NCBI GenBank assembly: GCA_021810625.1
Contig: JAJZIJ010000018.1
Span: forward strand, 1 to 51,805
Reading direction: 5' to 3'
Length of the DNA stretch: 51,805 nt
Source of the DNA: Acidobacteriota bacterium
GTDB lineage: Bacteria; Acidobacteriota; Terriglobia; Terriglobales; Acidobacteriaceae
Shown: piece after piece, positions 41,688 to 50,401 of the stretch
Layout: every line of letters starts with the position of its first letter
How positions within the stretch are numbered: the stretch's first letter is position 1
Program-made: the position numbers and the translations under genes
Notes under the pieces: model-generated
Told to the model about the DNA's origin: nothing
Seen by the model: the letters and a program-made list of their open reading frames with translations, nothing else
Databases searched by the model: none

Positions 41688-43346
41688 CTAGCGTTGCAGT
41701 GGATCGACGACGGCGTTGATGTCCGTGACGCGAATCATTTTTGCCAGCGCGGGATGGTTCTTGGCGATGGCCGCGTACATTTCCCAGGCGACGCGGCGGT
41801 AGGAGATGTGTCCCTGCGGCGCGCTGCGCAGTTCTGAAATGTAGACCGCTTCAGAAAAATCCATCTTGAAGAGTGCGCGGCAGCGCGTGCCCAGAGGCAG
41901 CACATACTGCGCCGTTGCTGCGGCTTCGGAAATCTTTGCCAGCGCAAGCTGATCGAAGGCTGTGTGCGCCTGCCGCATCGTCTGCTCGTACTGTGCTTGC
42001 ATAGGCGAGGGCAGAGGCGTGTTGGGTAGCAGCTCTGGAATCTCAAAGCCGTGCGCGTTGGTGAAGCTCTGGATCGTCTGCACGCAGCGTCGATGGCGGT
42101 GCATATCGCGGAAGCCGCCAATGTCCATCAGAATATCAAAGCGGAAGGTGAAGCCAGAGGCGTATGCGCGGAGTAGCTCGTCGTGGCGGCCACGGTCGCG
42201 TGTGCCCAAAAGCAGCAGCTCGTCGCGCTTGGTAGCATCGAGCGCTGCGACATGATTGCGAATCTGGCGGTAGGGATAATGGCACGCGCTATAAAGCATC
42301 GTCGTAAGAATTTCGATTTCCAGGGATTCCGTTTGCGTGCCGGAATTTTCCACCAGATCGACCAGCGGCGCGGGCTGGATGGGTTCGTGACCGAAGAGTT
42401 CCTGCGTGGCCTGCTCCAACGCCGTGCGCGTTTTGGTGGCGTACTCCACGGGCGCGGCGTACTTGACCAGTGTTGGCGCGGCCTTGACCTCGCGCAGCAG
42501 CAGTGCGGCGGCCTCTTCGCCGAGCGTGGGATTGAGCGCGGCAATTTTCTGCTGCAAGGCTTCATAGGCTGAGGTCTGCACGTTCCAGGCTGGGCTGGCC
42601 GCAGCCTCGCGCAGCCGCTCGCCCAGACGACGCACTTCACCATGCGAGTGCGAGAGCAGCCGCGAGACCTGCGTCTCCAGTGTGCGCGCGTTTACGATCT
42701 GGCCCAGCGAGGTGTTGGCCGCCAGCGGCAACAAATAGCGAGCCACGTCAAAGGCGCGAGCGCGGAGCGTGCGGTCGTAAGCATCCTGCTTCATCTCCGC
42801 AGGCTTGGCAATGCGCTGGCTCAGTTCCTCAAAGGTCTGCTGCGAAAGCTGCTCGTAGGCGGAATAGAGCGCCTGGATATTTTCGTCGTAGAGTTTTTTT
42901 GTCGCGGCCTCAGCGCCAAACTCCGGCAGAAACCAGCCGCTCTTGCGGAAATTTTGATAGCGCGTGGAGCGCTCCTGTCCATCCCAGCGCTGCTCATCTA
43001 CCAGCACAATGGCGGCTAGCAGCGACAGCCGCTCCACGGCAAAGGCGACATGGGCCAGGTCGGCGATGGAGCGGTGCCCGTACTGAAAATAAAATGTGTT
43101 GAGAAACTGCTCGGCCCGCTGGCTGTTGAGTTCGCGCAAAGATTCCTTCATCGAGAGCGCCGAGCGGGAATACTTGGCCATCGCATAGGCCAGCACCTCC
43201 GGGTCTGCGCCGTGGACGGCGTAAACATCCGTCTCTGTTGCCGGGAGCGCGGCACGGGCAGAGGAGGCTGGAGCAGCTTCGCTGGAGGAGGGCATCGAGG
43301 CGGTGGGTTGCGTAAAAGGTTTTGAGGTCATCGTTCTGGGAAACAT
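41688..43346 (-). CDS. Tandem ThyX-like protein (duplicated flavin-dependent thymidylate synthase fold)
   Basis: About 552 residues hold two ThyX-like halves. In the first, Y-G-H-R-S-I-A-D-L-A-H-V-A-F leads to E-Q-R-W-D-G then Q-E-R-S-T-R-Y (124-130), matching the NExSxRY end of the ThyX signature but without its RHR. In the second, F-R-D-M-H-R-H-R-R (RHR at 417-419) keeps the other half but lacks NExSxRY. L-P-L-G-T-R-C-R-A-L-F-K-M-D-F and Q-G-H-I-S-Y-R end the chain as in ThyX. The split signature suggests an internally paired, possibly altered active site, so dTMP synthesis is not assured. I prefer the start at 43344-43346; an upstream frame extension lacks similarity. Confidence 0.82.
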   Translation of the reverse strand: MFPRTMTSKPFTQPTASMPSSSEAAPASSARAALPATETDVYAVHGADPEVLAYAMAKYSRSALSMKESLRELNSQRAEQFLNTFYFQYGHRSIADLAHVAFAVERLSLLAAIVLVDEQRWDGQERSTRYQNFRKSGWFLPEFGAEAATKKLYDENIQALYSAYEQLSQQTFEELSQRIAKPAEMKQDAYDRTLRARAFDVARYLLPLAANTSLGQIVNARTLETQVSRLLSHSHGEVRRLGERLREAAASPAWNVQTSAYEALQQKIAALNPTLGEEAAALLLREVKAAPTLVKYAAPVEYATKTRTALEQATQELFGHEPIQPAPLVDLVENSGTQTESLEIEILTTMLYSACHYPYRQIRNHVAALDATKRDELLLLGTRDRGRHDELLRAYASGFTFRFDILMDIGGFRDMHRHRRCVQTIQSFTNAHGFEIPELLPNTPLPSPMQAQYEQTMRQAHTAFDQLALAKISEAAATAQYVLPLGTRCRALFKMDFSEAVYISELRSAPQGHISYRRVAWEMYAAIAKNHPALAKMIRVTDINAVVDPLQR

Positions 43347-43480
43347 TGTGGCTGCTTCAGGGTATCGCAAAGGCGAAGGTGGGGGAGTGGAAAATTTTGC
43401 CGTGGGATTATTTTCAGGCAGATGTGGCGCAATTTTGGAAATTTTACTTTGAGCCATCCGCGTCAACGGCAACGCGGCCC

Positions 43481-45166
43481 TTAGACCTTCAGGTCTGCGG
43501 TCGCCAGAAATTTCGGCGGCTGGCGGTGTTGCGTGGCCTGCTCGAAGGCGTAGGCGAGCTTGAGCAGCGTAGGCTCGCTCCATGCGCGCCCAAAGAAGGA
43601 GATGCCCACGGGAAGGCCGAAGATAAACCCAGCCGGGACGGTAATGCTCGGATAGCCAGCGACGGCGGCTGGGGTGGAGACGCTTCCAATGTCACGATCT
43701 CCATTGACCAGATCGGTGGTAAAGGCCGGAGTACCCGTGGGAGCAACCAAGGCATCAAGCCGGAACTTGTCCATGACCGCGTCCATGCCTTCGGTTCTTG
43801 CAAGGTGGCGGCTTTTCGCAAGGGCATCCAGATATTTTTTGTCGGTCAACGGCCCTTTGGCCTGGGCCAGAGTGAATTTTTCCTGCCCGAAAAAAGGCAT
43901 CTCTTCTGTGGCGTGTGCCTCGTTGAACCGGATCAAATCCTCCAGCGTGCGCATGGGCGAGGCGGAGCCAAGACTCGCAAGATAGCTGTTGATGTCCGCC
44001 TTGAATTCGTAGGAGAGCGCCTGATCTTCCGAATCGCCCAATTTTTCGATGCTGTCCAGATTTGCCGGATCGACAATCGTCGCTCCCTGCTTCTTCATCG
44101 CGTCGAGAGCCTCCTCCATCAGCGTGTTCACCTTGTCGTCAAAGGCGGCAGATATATTGCGAACCACGCCAATCCTTGCACCACGCAAGCCATTCGCGTC
44201 GAGGAAGCGGGTGTAATCGGCCAGAGATTTGCCTCGACTCGGTATCGTTGAGGGGTCTGCGGCATCCACGCCTGTCAGCGCGCCCAGAAGAATGGCGGCA
44301 TCTGTTACTGTTCGCGCCATTGGGCCAGCCGTGTCCTGGCTGCGGGCGATGGGGATGATAAACGAGCGGCTCACCAGTCCCACTGTGGGTTTGATGCCGA
44401 CCACGCCATTCAACGAGGATGGGCACACAATTGACCCGTCTGTCTCCGTTCCAAGAGTCGCCGCGCACAAGTTGGCGGCGACGGCAGCGCCCGATCCAGA
44501 GCTTGATCCTGAAGGATTGCGATCCAGCGCGTAAGGATTGCGCGTCAGGCCGCCACGTCCACTCCAGCCGCCAGTGGAATGCGTCGAGCGATGATCCGCC
44601 CATTCGCTGAGGTTGGTTTTTCCCAGAAGGATGGCTCCCGCTGCGCGCAGCCTTTGCGCCACGAACGAATCTTGCGGAGGACGAACACCGACCAGCGCCA
44701 GCGAACCGGCGGTAGTTTGCATCTGATCTGCTGTGCCAATGTTGTCTTTGATGAGGATGGGGATGCCGTGCAGCGGGCCGCGCTGGCCCTTTGCCTTGCG
44801 CTCCCGATCCAGGTCTTCGGCAATCCTCAAAGCATCGGGATTTGTCTCAATGACGCTCTTGATTCCGGGGCCGCGCCGATCAATTTCCTCGATGCGCTCC
44901 AGGTATTTTTGCGTGATGGAACGGGCCGTGTACTGGCCAGACTTCATCTTGGTCTGTAGTTCGCTGATCGTGATCTCATCCAATTCAAAGGGTTGGACGC
45001 CTGGCGCAATTTCGCCGATTTCGGTGTGTTTCTGGTCGCGGGCGAGAGCCGAAGCCGCTGGAGTTGCGGCAATGCTGGCCGCCATTCCAGCCAATACGCC
45101 AGAGCGCAGGAACCTCCGGCGGGTCAAGGCAGACGAAGATTCATTTGTAGGGGAATTATGGCTCAC
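43481..45166 (-). CDS. Tat-exported amidase-signature-family hydrolase
   Basis: A twin-arginine signal (T15-R-R-R-F-L, hydrophobic stretch, A-S-A-L-A near 38-42) sends the folded enzyme to the periplasm. The amidase-signature catalytic triad is visible: K140 in P-I-L-I-K-D-N-I, cis-Ser S221 in N-P-S-G-S-S-S-G-S-G, and nucleophile S245 in E-T-D-G-S-I-V-C-P-S. The family also includes GatA, but the export signal and lack of gatB/gatC argue for a stand-alone amidase; substrate unknown. Starts at GTG 45164-45166 with a weak ribosome site. It is the last gene of the minus-strand exported-enzyme run before the ThyX-like gene. Confidence 0.93.
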   Translation of the reverse strand: MSHNSPTNESSSALTRRRFLRSGVLAGMAASIAATPAASALARDQKHTEIGEIAPGVQPFELDEITISELQTKMKSGQYTARSITQKYLERIEEIDRRGPGIKSVIETNPDALRIAEDLDRERKAKGQRGPLHGIPILIKDNIGTADQMQTTAGSLALVGVRPPQDSFVAQRLRAAGAILLGKTNLSEWADHRSTHSTGGWSGRGGLTRNPYALDRNPSGSSSGSGAAVAANLCAATLGTETDGSIVCPSSLNGVVGIKPTVGLVSRSFIIPIARSQDTAGPMARTVTDAAILLGALTGVDAADPSTIPSRGKSLADYTRFLDANGLRGARIGVVRNISAAFDDKVNTLMEEALDAMKKQGATIVDPANLDSIEKLGDSEDQALSYEFKADINSYLASLGSASPMRTLEDLIRFNEAHATEEMPFFGQEKFTLAQAKGPLTDKKYLDALAKSRHLARTEGMDAVMDKFRLDALVAPTGTPAFTTDLVNGDRDIGSVSTPAAVAGYPSITVPAGFIFGLPVGISFFGRAWSEPTLLKLAYAFEQATQHRQPPKFLATADLKV

Positions 45167-45251
45167 AAGTTCAATCTTCTCCGTGAATCGGGATCATTTT
45201 CGATGGAAGACCAGATACATCGTCTCATACGTCTGATGGATGCGGAAAATT

Positions 45252-46523
45252 TCAGTGGCCGGATAATTGCGCTCCCTGCTGTTTGAGAATCGGCTGCCCC
45301 TGCTTCACGACCACGACAAGACCGTCTGCATGTACGTTCGCATCGCGGATCAGCAGGCCCGTTTGCGCATGAATCTGCACATCGTTAAGCGTCATTCCTG
45401 TGATGGGCGACTCCGGCAATCCAACCAGGAGACCTGCCCGCTTGCTGCCCGTGGCGGTCAAATGCGTGATGGAAAAATTCCGAAACTGTGGCGTGTGTGG
45501 CCCGATCTTCTGGGCTGTATCGCTTGCCGGAAGCTTCCAATCTGGAGAGTATCCGTTGTAATACTCGCTGATCGAAATGGCAGTTCCGACATTGGTCATC
45601 GTGAGGTTGCGGTAGGCAATGTTCGCAATCACATTGCCGCGGTCACGGTTTGATTTGACGCGAATGCCAGCCTGCGTGCCGTGGAAGCGTATGTTTTCCG
45701 CCACAACATTGCGCACGCCGCCAGCCGTCTCGCTCCCGATGGACAATCCGTGGCCGTGCAGCAACGTCGAATCGCGGATGGTAATGTCGGAGCAGACTTC
45801 TTCAGGAACCCCGCGCTTCGGCAGGCCAGACTTGATCGCAATGTCATCATCGCCCGTGTCGATCTGAACATGCGAGATGTACACATGGCGCGACGAGACA
45901 GGATCAATGCCATCTGTATTCGGCGCATCGGGTGGATTCAGGATTTTAATGTCGCGCACCGTTACATCGGCGGATGAACGCAACGCGATGGTATACATCG
46001 GCGAATTTTTGAGCGTGATGCCTGCAATCAAAATATGCCGCGTTTTGTACAGGTCAATCAGCCAGGGGCGAGGTTTTTCCGGCGTGTTCGCAGCATCCTC
46101 CGCACGCGCGACAACCCACCACGGCTGGCCCTGCCCGTTGATGGTTCCCGCGCCTACAATCGCCACATCCGTTGCGCCATTCGAGGTGAGGAGCGGCTGG
46201 CGACGGTTTTCGTTTGGCAGCGTGGGATAGTCGTTTATATCCTGCGATCCGAGCAGCGTTGCGCCGCGTTCAATCTCCAGCCGAACGTGGCTGCGGAGTA
46301 CAAGAGGAGCGGTCAGAAATCTGCCGGAAGCAAGGCGCACGATTCCTCCGCCCCGTGCAGCGCATGAATCCATCGCGGTCTGGATCGCGCGCGTGTCTTT
46401 GGCGCGGCCATCGGCCTTTGCTCCATAGGCTCGCGGGTCGCAAATATGGCGGGGATTCTGCGTTTTTTTTGTCTGCGCTCCCGCCCGCGCTTCGCTCCAG
46501 GGCGCAAGGGCCAGCAGCAGCAA
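45252..46523 (-). CDS. Glycoside hydrolase family 28 (polygalacturonase-like), probable secreted enzyme with unusual start
   Basis: GH28 enzymes cut pectic or related polysaccharides. The parallel beta helix shows all family motifs: N-T-D-G-I-D (D204), D-T-G-D-D-D (D225, D226), G-H-G-L-S-I-G-S (H258) and I-R-V-K-S (K290). The first ordinary start codon is a TTG at 46521-46523, inside the hydrophobic core of the signal peptide. Further upstream, in frame, GAGGAGGAAGCC overlapping the preceding stop is followed by ATT at 46596-46598, which would add 25 residues and give a complete signal peptide. The true start may be that ATT. The mature enzyme probably begins near A-G-A-Q. Confidence 0.88.
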   Translation of the reverse strand: MLLLALAPWSEARAGAQTKKTQNPRHICDPRAYGAKADGRAKDTRAIQTAMDSCAARGGGIVRLASGRFLTAPLVLRSHVRLEIERGATLLGSQDINDYPTLPNENRRQPLLTSNGATDVAIVGAGTINGQGQPWWVVARAEDAANTPEKPRPWLIDLYKTRHILIAGITLKNSPMYTIALRSSADVTVRDIKILNPPDAPNTDGIDPVSSRHVYISHVQIDTGDDDIAIKSGLPKRGVPEEVCSDITIRDSTLLHGHGLSIGSETAGGVRNVVAENIRFHGTQAGIRVKSNRDRGNVIANIAYRNLTMTNVGTAISISEYYNGYSPDWKLPASDTAQKIGPHTPQFRNFSITHLTATGSKRAGLLVGLPESPITGMTLNDVQIHAQTGLLIRDANVHADGLVVVVKQGQPILKQQGAQLSGH

Positions 46524-46608
46524 CAGAACGAAACACAGCCTGTTGCCGCTGCCGAGATGTGCGGAGTTTGCCCTGAGCGATGCCGAAGGGTTCAGAATGG
46601 CTTCCTCC

Positions 46609-47766
46609 TCAATGGGCGCTGCTCAGGATTCCAGGGAACCACGTCACAGCATTGTCGTGGTAGAGCTTACGCAGGATCGACTGCGGCAGGTCGAGACCCT
46701 GCACGGTGCGGCCACTGTATTGCTCCACCAGCGTGTCGTTGGTGGCCAAGAAGCGCCAGTCATTCGCGTACTGCGTTTCCCAGACCAGAGCCACCTTTTG
46801 GGCGTCGTCGGTGGGAAAGAACTCATTATCCGTGGCGTAGATCAGGCGATCCTGATATTTGGTGATGAAAGCAATGATGTCAGCGCGGGGCTGTTGCATC
46901 AGGTACGGCATACGCGCGGCAAGATCGACGGCAAAATTCGGGTAGCGATCCAGATGCTGAGCCAGTTCGGGGAAGTTAGCTTCCATGCTTCCCAGATGCG
47001 CTCCCACCATGCGGAGATTGGGGTTTTCCTCCAGGATGTGATCCCGCGCCGCGAGGATTTGCTCTTTGGAGACCGGGTTCGGCTGCTTGTACATGTACCA
47101 TTCCGGGTTCTCCATGTAGTAGGAATAGTCGGGCGAAGCAGGGTTGGGGGCTTCCCACAGGCTGTTTGGGTCTGCGACGTGCGAGATCATGGTCTTGTGT
47201 TGGGCGGCGATGTCTTTATAGATCGGCTCGAAAATTGGATTGTCCGGCAGAATGTAGTTGCCCTTGGCATCCTTGAGTTCCATGCCGATGTTCTTCCATA
47301 TTTTGATGGCGACGGCTCCACGGGCGAAGTCCTGATTGATCTCGTGGATCGCCCCTTTGCTGAAGCCGGGCTGGTTGAACTTGAATGGGTCAAAGGTCGT
47401 GCATAAGGATGCGTGACCCGCGCTGTTGTGGACAACTCCCCAAGCGGCTGCGCGTTCTTTGGCATGATCGTTCCATATTGCGTTGTCTGGATTGGCGTTG
47501 TCCATGTCCACAAGAATGTCCAGGATATGCAGGTTGAGCCGATCGAACATGGCGAAGAATATCGGCGAACTCTGGTAGATATGTGTGTGCGTATCAATGG
47601 GATTGAGGGCGACGAATTCCTGCAATTCCTGGCTGGAGAAGGGGCCACTGACGGGCTTGGCTGCGGCGGTTGGTGTGGAAGTGGCGGGTGAGGACTGCAT
47701 TGCCGGTTGCTTGCTGCATCCTCCGACCAGAAACATCAGCGGCAGCGAAAAGAAAAGCTTTTTCAT
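46609..47766 (-). CDS. Lipoprotein amidohydrolase (Amidohydrolase_2 type)
   Basis: A lipobox L-V-G-G-C (C17) marks a lipoprotein. A Ser/Thr/Ala-rich linker leads to a TIM-barrel amidohydrolase with the metal ligands D-T-H-T-H (H60, H62), I-S-H-V-A-D-P, V-G-A-H-L-G-S-M-E and Y-A-T-D-N-E-F. Members hydrolyse or decarboxylate cyclic and aromatic acids or sugar lactones; the substrate here is unknown, though the neighbouring GH28 gene suggests a carbohydrate derivative. The ATG at 47764-47766 follows GAGGTGAACG. Its stop codon overlaps the ribosome site of the GH28 gene, implying coupled expression. Confidence 0.9.
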   Translation of the reverse strand: MKKLFFSLPLMFLVGGCSKQPAMQSSPATSTPTAAAKPVSGPFSSQELQEFVALNPIDTHTHIYQSSPIFFAMFDRLNLHILDILVDMDNANPDNAIWNDHAKERAAAWGVVHNSAGHASLCTTFDPFKFNQPGFSKGAIHEINQDFARGAVAIKIWKNIGMELKDAKGNYILPDNPIFEPIYKDIAAQHKTMISHVADPNSLWEAPNPASPDYSYYMENPEWYMYKQPNPVSKEQILAARDHILEENPNLRMVGAHLGSMEANFPELAQHLDRYPNFAVDLAARMPYLMQQPRADIIAFITKYQDRLIYATDNEFFPTDDAQKVALVWETQYANDWRFLATNDTLVEQYSGRTVQGLDLPQSILRKLYHDNAVTWFPGILSSAH

Positions 47767-47822
47767 CGTTCACCTCGTGAAGATTGTATTGTATGCGGTT
47801 GGCCATGTGGAACATGGCGGCA

Positions 47823-49250
47823 TCAAACGGCGTGATCCACGATCTCCTCATTTTCTGGATCCCAGTACAGCTTTTTGCCGCTCCAGTAGGATTGCGCGGC
47901 CATGATGCACACGATGGCGTGCGAGAAGCCATGATTCACCGTGGCATTCGGCTCTTTGCGATCCCGCATGGCTTCCAGCCAGTTCAGCATATGCCCCGTG
48001 TCGTCATCTCCCGGGCCAAGCGAGTTGGGCGGTGGCGCGCCCGGAACATGCACCATCTCCTCTCGATTGCCGGGAGGACTCGTCAGCGGCGCCCGCGTGT
48101 ATACCGGGCCGGTGTCGCCCGGCTCGTATTCTTTTCTTCCACCTTCATCGGTGACGGTGAACAGCGATGCTCCCTCGCCGCCATAGTTCACGATGGTGCC
48201 ATCGCGCCCCTGAATTCGTGAGAAGCTGCGGTAGCTGTTCCCGAAGGTGGTTTTGTAGGTGTAAAGAAATCCCTTGGGATAGGTGATGGCGGTAACGCAG
48301 GTGTCAGGATTCTCCCGTCCGTCTTTCCAGATAAAAATTCCTCCGTTCGCCACCACGCTCTCTGGGTAGGTCTCATCCATCCAGAGATGCACCATGTCGC
48401 TGCCGTGACTGAGCCACTGGTCGAAGATGCCCGATGAGTAATCCTTGTAGAGGCGAAACTCCAGGTACACATGCGGGTCGAACGGACGATCCGGCTTGCC
48501 CAGCAGCCAGCGCTTCCAGTCGGTGTCCTCCTCGCGGAGTTCCGACTTGCGCCCGTACAGCCACTGCTTCCACTCCATCTTTTCGTCCATCAACATTTTG
48601 GTGGAGATGCCCGTATCCACATCCACGAACCGCCAGCGCTCTTCGTTGACGTTCCACTCCTGCTCAATATGGACAACGTGACCGATGCGGCCTGAGCGAA
48701 CAATATCTCTCACCGCCAATGGATAGGGCTGGCTGCGGTGCTGCGTCCCCATCTGCACAATCTGCCTGGATGCCCTGACGACATTGCGGGCCTCTTTGGC
48801 CTCCGCGAGCACATTGGCAAAGGGCTTTTCGACGTAGCAATCCTTGCCCGCCTGCACCACGTCGATGCACAGCTTGGCATGTTGAAAATCTCCGGTCGCA
48901 ATCATCACGCCGTCGATGTCCTTGCGGGCCAGCATGTCCTCGGAATACTTGTAGGATTGTGGATTCAGGTTGAACACCTGCTTCACCTGAGCGGCGCGCC
49001 GCGCGCGGGCCAGACTCCAGATGTCGCACACGGCGACGGTTTCCACGGGAAATTGTTTGGAGGCAAGCTGCGCCATGTGTACGTGACCGTGGCTGCGCGC
49101 TCCGCAGCCGAGCTGGCCCAGCCGGATGCGATCATTCGCGCCCAGAATGCGGGCATACGAGCGGGCATCCAATCCGACGGTCATCGCCGCCGCTCCAGCC
49201 TGCTTGACGAACGTTCTGCGGTCGATTCCCTCTTGTTCCGGCTCTGCCAT
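47823..49250 (-). CDS. Tat-exported Gfo/Idh/MocA-family oxidoreductase
   Basis: The N terminus D-R-R-T-F-V-K-Q-A-G-A-A-A-M-T-V-G is a twin-arginine signal. Then comes a Rossmann domain with L-G-Q-L-G-C-G-A-R-S-H-G-H and the family motif V-E-K-P-F-A, and a C-terminal alpha/beta domain with W-L-S-H-G-S-D-M-V-H. Family members oxidise or reduce sugars with NAD(P), often with tightly bound cofactor when exported. The 475-residue length fits the large exported type. The ATG has AGGGGGA upstream. It lies between nagB and the lipoprotein amidohydrolase, all on one strand. Confidence 0.93.
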   Translation of the reverse strand: MAEPEQEGIDRRTFVKQAGAAAMTVGLDARSYARILGANDRIRLGQLGCGARSHGHVHMAQLASKQFPVETVAVCDIWSLARARRAAQVKQVFNLNPQSYKYSEDMLARKDIDGVMIATGDFQHAKLCIDVVQAGKDCYVEKPFANVLAEAKEARNVVRASRQIVQMGTQHRSQPYPLAVRDIVRSGRIGHVVHIEQEWNVNEERWRFVDVDTGISTKMLMDEKMEWKQWLYGRKSELREEDTDWKRWLLGKPDRPFDPHVYLEFRLYKDYSSGIFDQWLSHGSDMVHLWMDETYPESVVANGGIFIWKDGRENPDTCVTAITYPKGFLYTYKTTFGNSYRSFSRIQGRDGTIVNYGGEGASLFTVTDEGGRKEYEPGDTGPVYTRAPLTSPPGNREEMVHVPGAPPPNSLGPGDDDTGHMLNWLEAMRDRKEPNATVNHGFSHAIVCIMAAQSYWSGKKLYWDPENEEIVDHAV

Positions 49251-49310
49251 GATGTCCCCCTGTCGAATCCAGCGAAACCATCGTTCTTTTAGCGGTCTCC
49301 GTCTCGCCTG

Positions 49311-50117
49311 CTAGCTTCTGTTCGAGAGCAACGCCCCACTCAATTCCGCAGCCGACTCCGGGTCGAGATACACCGTGGCATCGGGATGCGTGCGCAGGAG
49401 TGTCGCCGGACAGGCAGTCGCAATCGGCTCCTCCAAGGTGCGCCGGACAATGTGGGCCTTCCGGGGGCCAGGCACGGAGACGATCAGTTTCGGCACGCGG
49501 AACAAGGTTGGAATGGTCAGCGTAATGGCGCGCTGGGAGACTTCTTCCAGGCTTTTGAACCAACCTTCTGCGAATTGCTGCTGGCGGCACGCTGCATCCA
49601 GTTGAACAATCTTCACGTCCTGGGGATCGTTGAAATCGGCCACGCCGGGATCGTTGAAGGCCAGATGCCCATTCTCTCCAATTCCCAGCAGGCAGAGTTG
49701 TGGGTTGGCGGCGCGTAGCTTTGCGGCATAATCCTGGCAAAATTGTTGCAAATCGTTTCCGGTTCCGTCGATCTCGTTGAACTCCAGCATGGCGACCTGG
49801 CTGGTCAAGCGCTCGCGCATATAGCGGCGAAAGGACGCGGGATGATCCACAGTCATGCCCACATACTCATCCATGTGGAAGCCGATAATGCGATTCCACG
49901 GAAGCCCCGGCGTTGCTGTCAGGGCGCGGAGCGTGGGGATTTGCGAGGCTCCAGTGGCAAAGATGACTCCGATATTTCCAGCGCGCTGACCCAGTTGCTG
50001 CATTGCTGCTGCCGCTGCCTGTGCCGCCGCCGCGCCCGCCGCTGCGCTGCTGGGGTGAATCTCCAGCTTGAGCGTTCCCGATGTGAGATGCCGGATTTCC
50101 GTGCTTTGTGCCGTCAT
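49311..50117 (-). CDS. nagB: Glucosamine-6-phosphate deaminase
   Basis: NagB converts glucosamine 6-phosphate to fructose 6-phosphate plus ammonia. The protein shows the family core: V-I-F-A-T-G-A-S-Q for the phosphate loop, F-H-M-D-E-Y (D83, E84) and L-L-G-I-G-E-N-G-H-L-A-F-N-D-P (E148, H151). These cover the catalytic Asp and the Glu-His pair. An Ala-rich helix at about 25-40 precedes them. The ATG follows GAGGC. It is the first gene and the only clearly cytosolic one in a minus-strand run with the Gfo/Idh/MocA, amidohydrolase and GH28 genes, so amino-sugar release outside the cell may feed it. Confidence 0.94.
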   Translation of the reverse strand: MTAQSTEIRHLTSGTLKLEIHPSSAAAGAAAAQAAAAAMQQLGQRAGNIGVIFATGASQIPTLRALTATPGLPWNRIIGFHMDEYVGMTVDHPASFRRYMRERLTSQVAMLEFNEIDGTGNDLQQFCQDYAAKLRAANPQLCLLGIGENGHLAFNDPGVADFNDPQDVKIVQLDAACRQQQFAEGWFKSLEEVSQRAITLTIPTLFRVPKLIVSVPGPRKAHIVRRTLEEPIATACPATLLRTHPDATVYLDPESAAELSGALLSNRS

Positions 50118-50401
50118 GATTGCCTCTGTCCTCTGTGTTGTGGGGGATGTCGTCCCTGCGTTGGTTGGGGCGCGTCGTCGCAGCTTGCAGCGCTACAGGA
50201 AATACTATAGGAAGATTTTCGCGTCGCGCAAGAACAAGAACAGAAAGACGGGGGTCGTGACGCCTTTTGCGTTTGCCTTGAAGCGAGAAGCGACTTCAGT
50301 CCATCCAGAATCGCCACGAACTGCACCCCTAAAAATCGGCGCAGCTTTCTTGGAACCCAACTCCACTTGGCGCGGCGGCGGCAATCTGCCAAACTATCTA
50401 T
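50118..50401. other. Divergent intergenic region, 284 bp
   Basis: Separates leftward nagB from rightward aspartate aminotransferase and must hold both promoters. No palindromic element of the families seen elsewhere occurs here, and no operator-like inverted repeat or gene was recognised. Confidence 0.4.

Noticed and set aside
43322-44251. 309-codon plus-strand frame opposite the amidase
   Set aside because: Amidase catalytic residues and Tat signal are clear on the other strand.
43481-45166. gatA subunit of Glu-tRNA(Gln) amidotransferase
   Set aside because: A Tat signal is present and no gatB or gatC is nearby; a stand-alone exported amidase fits better.
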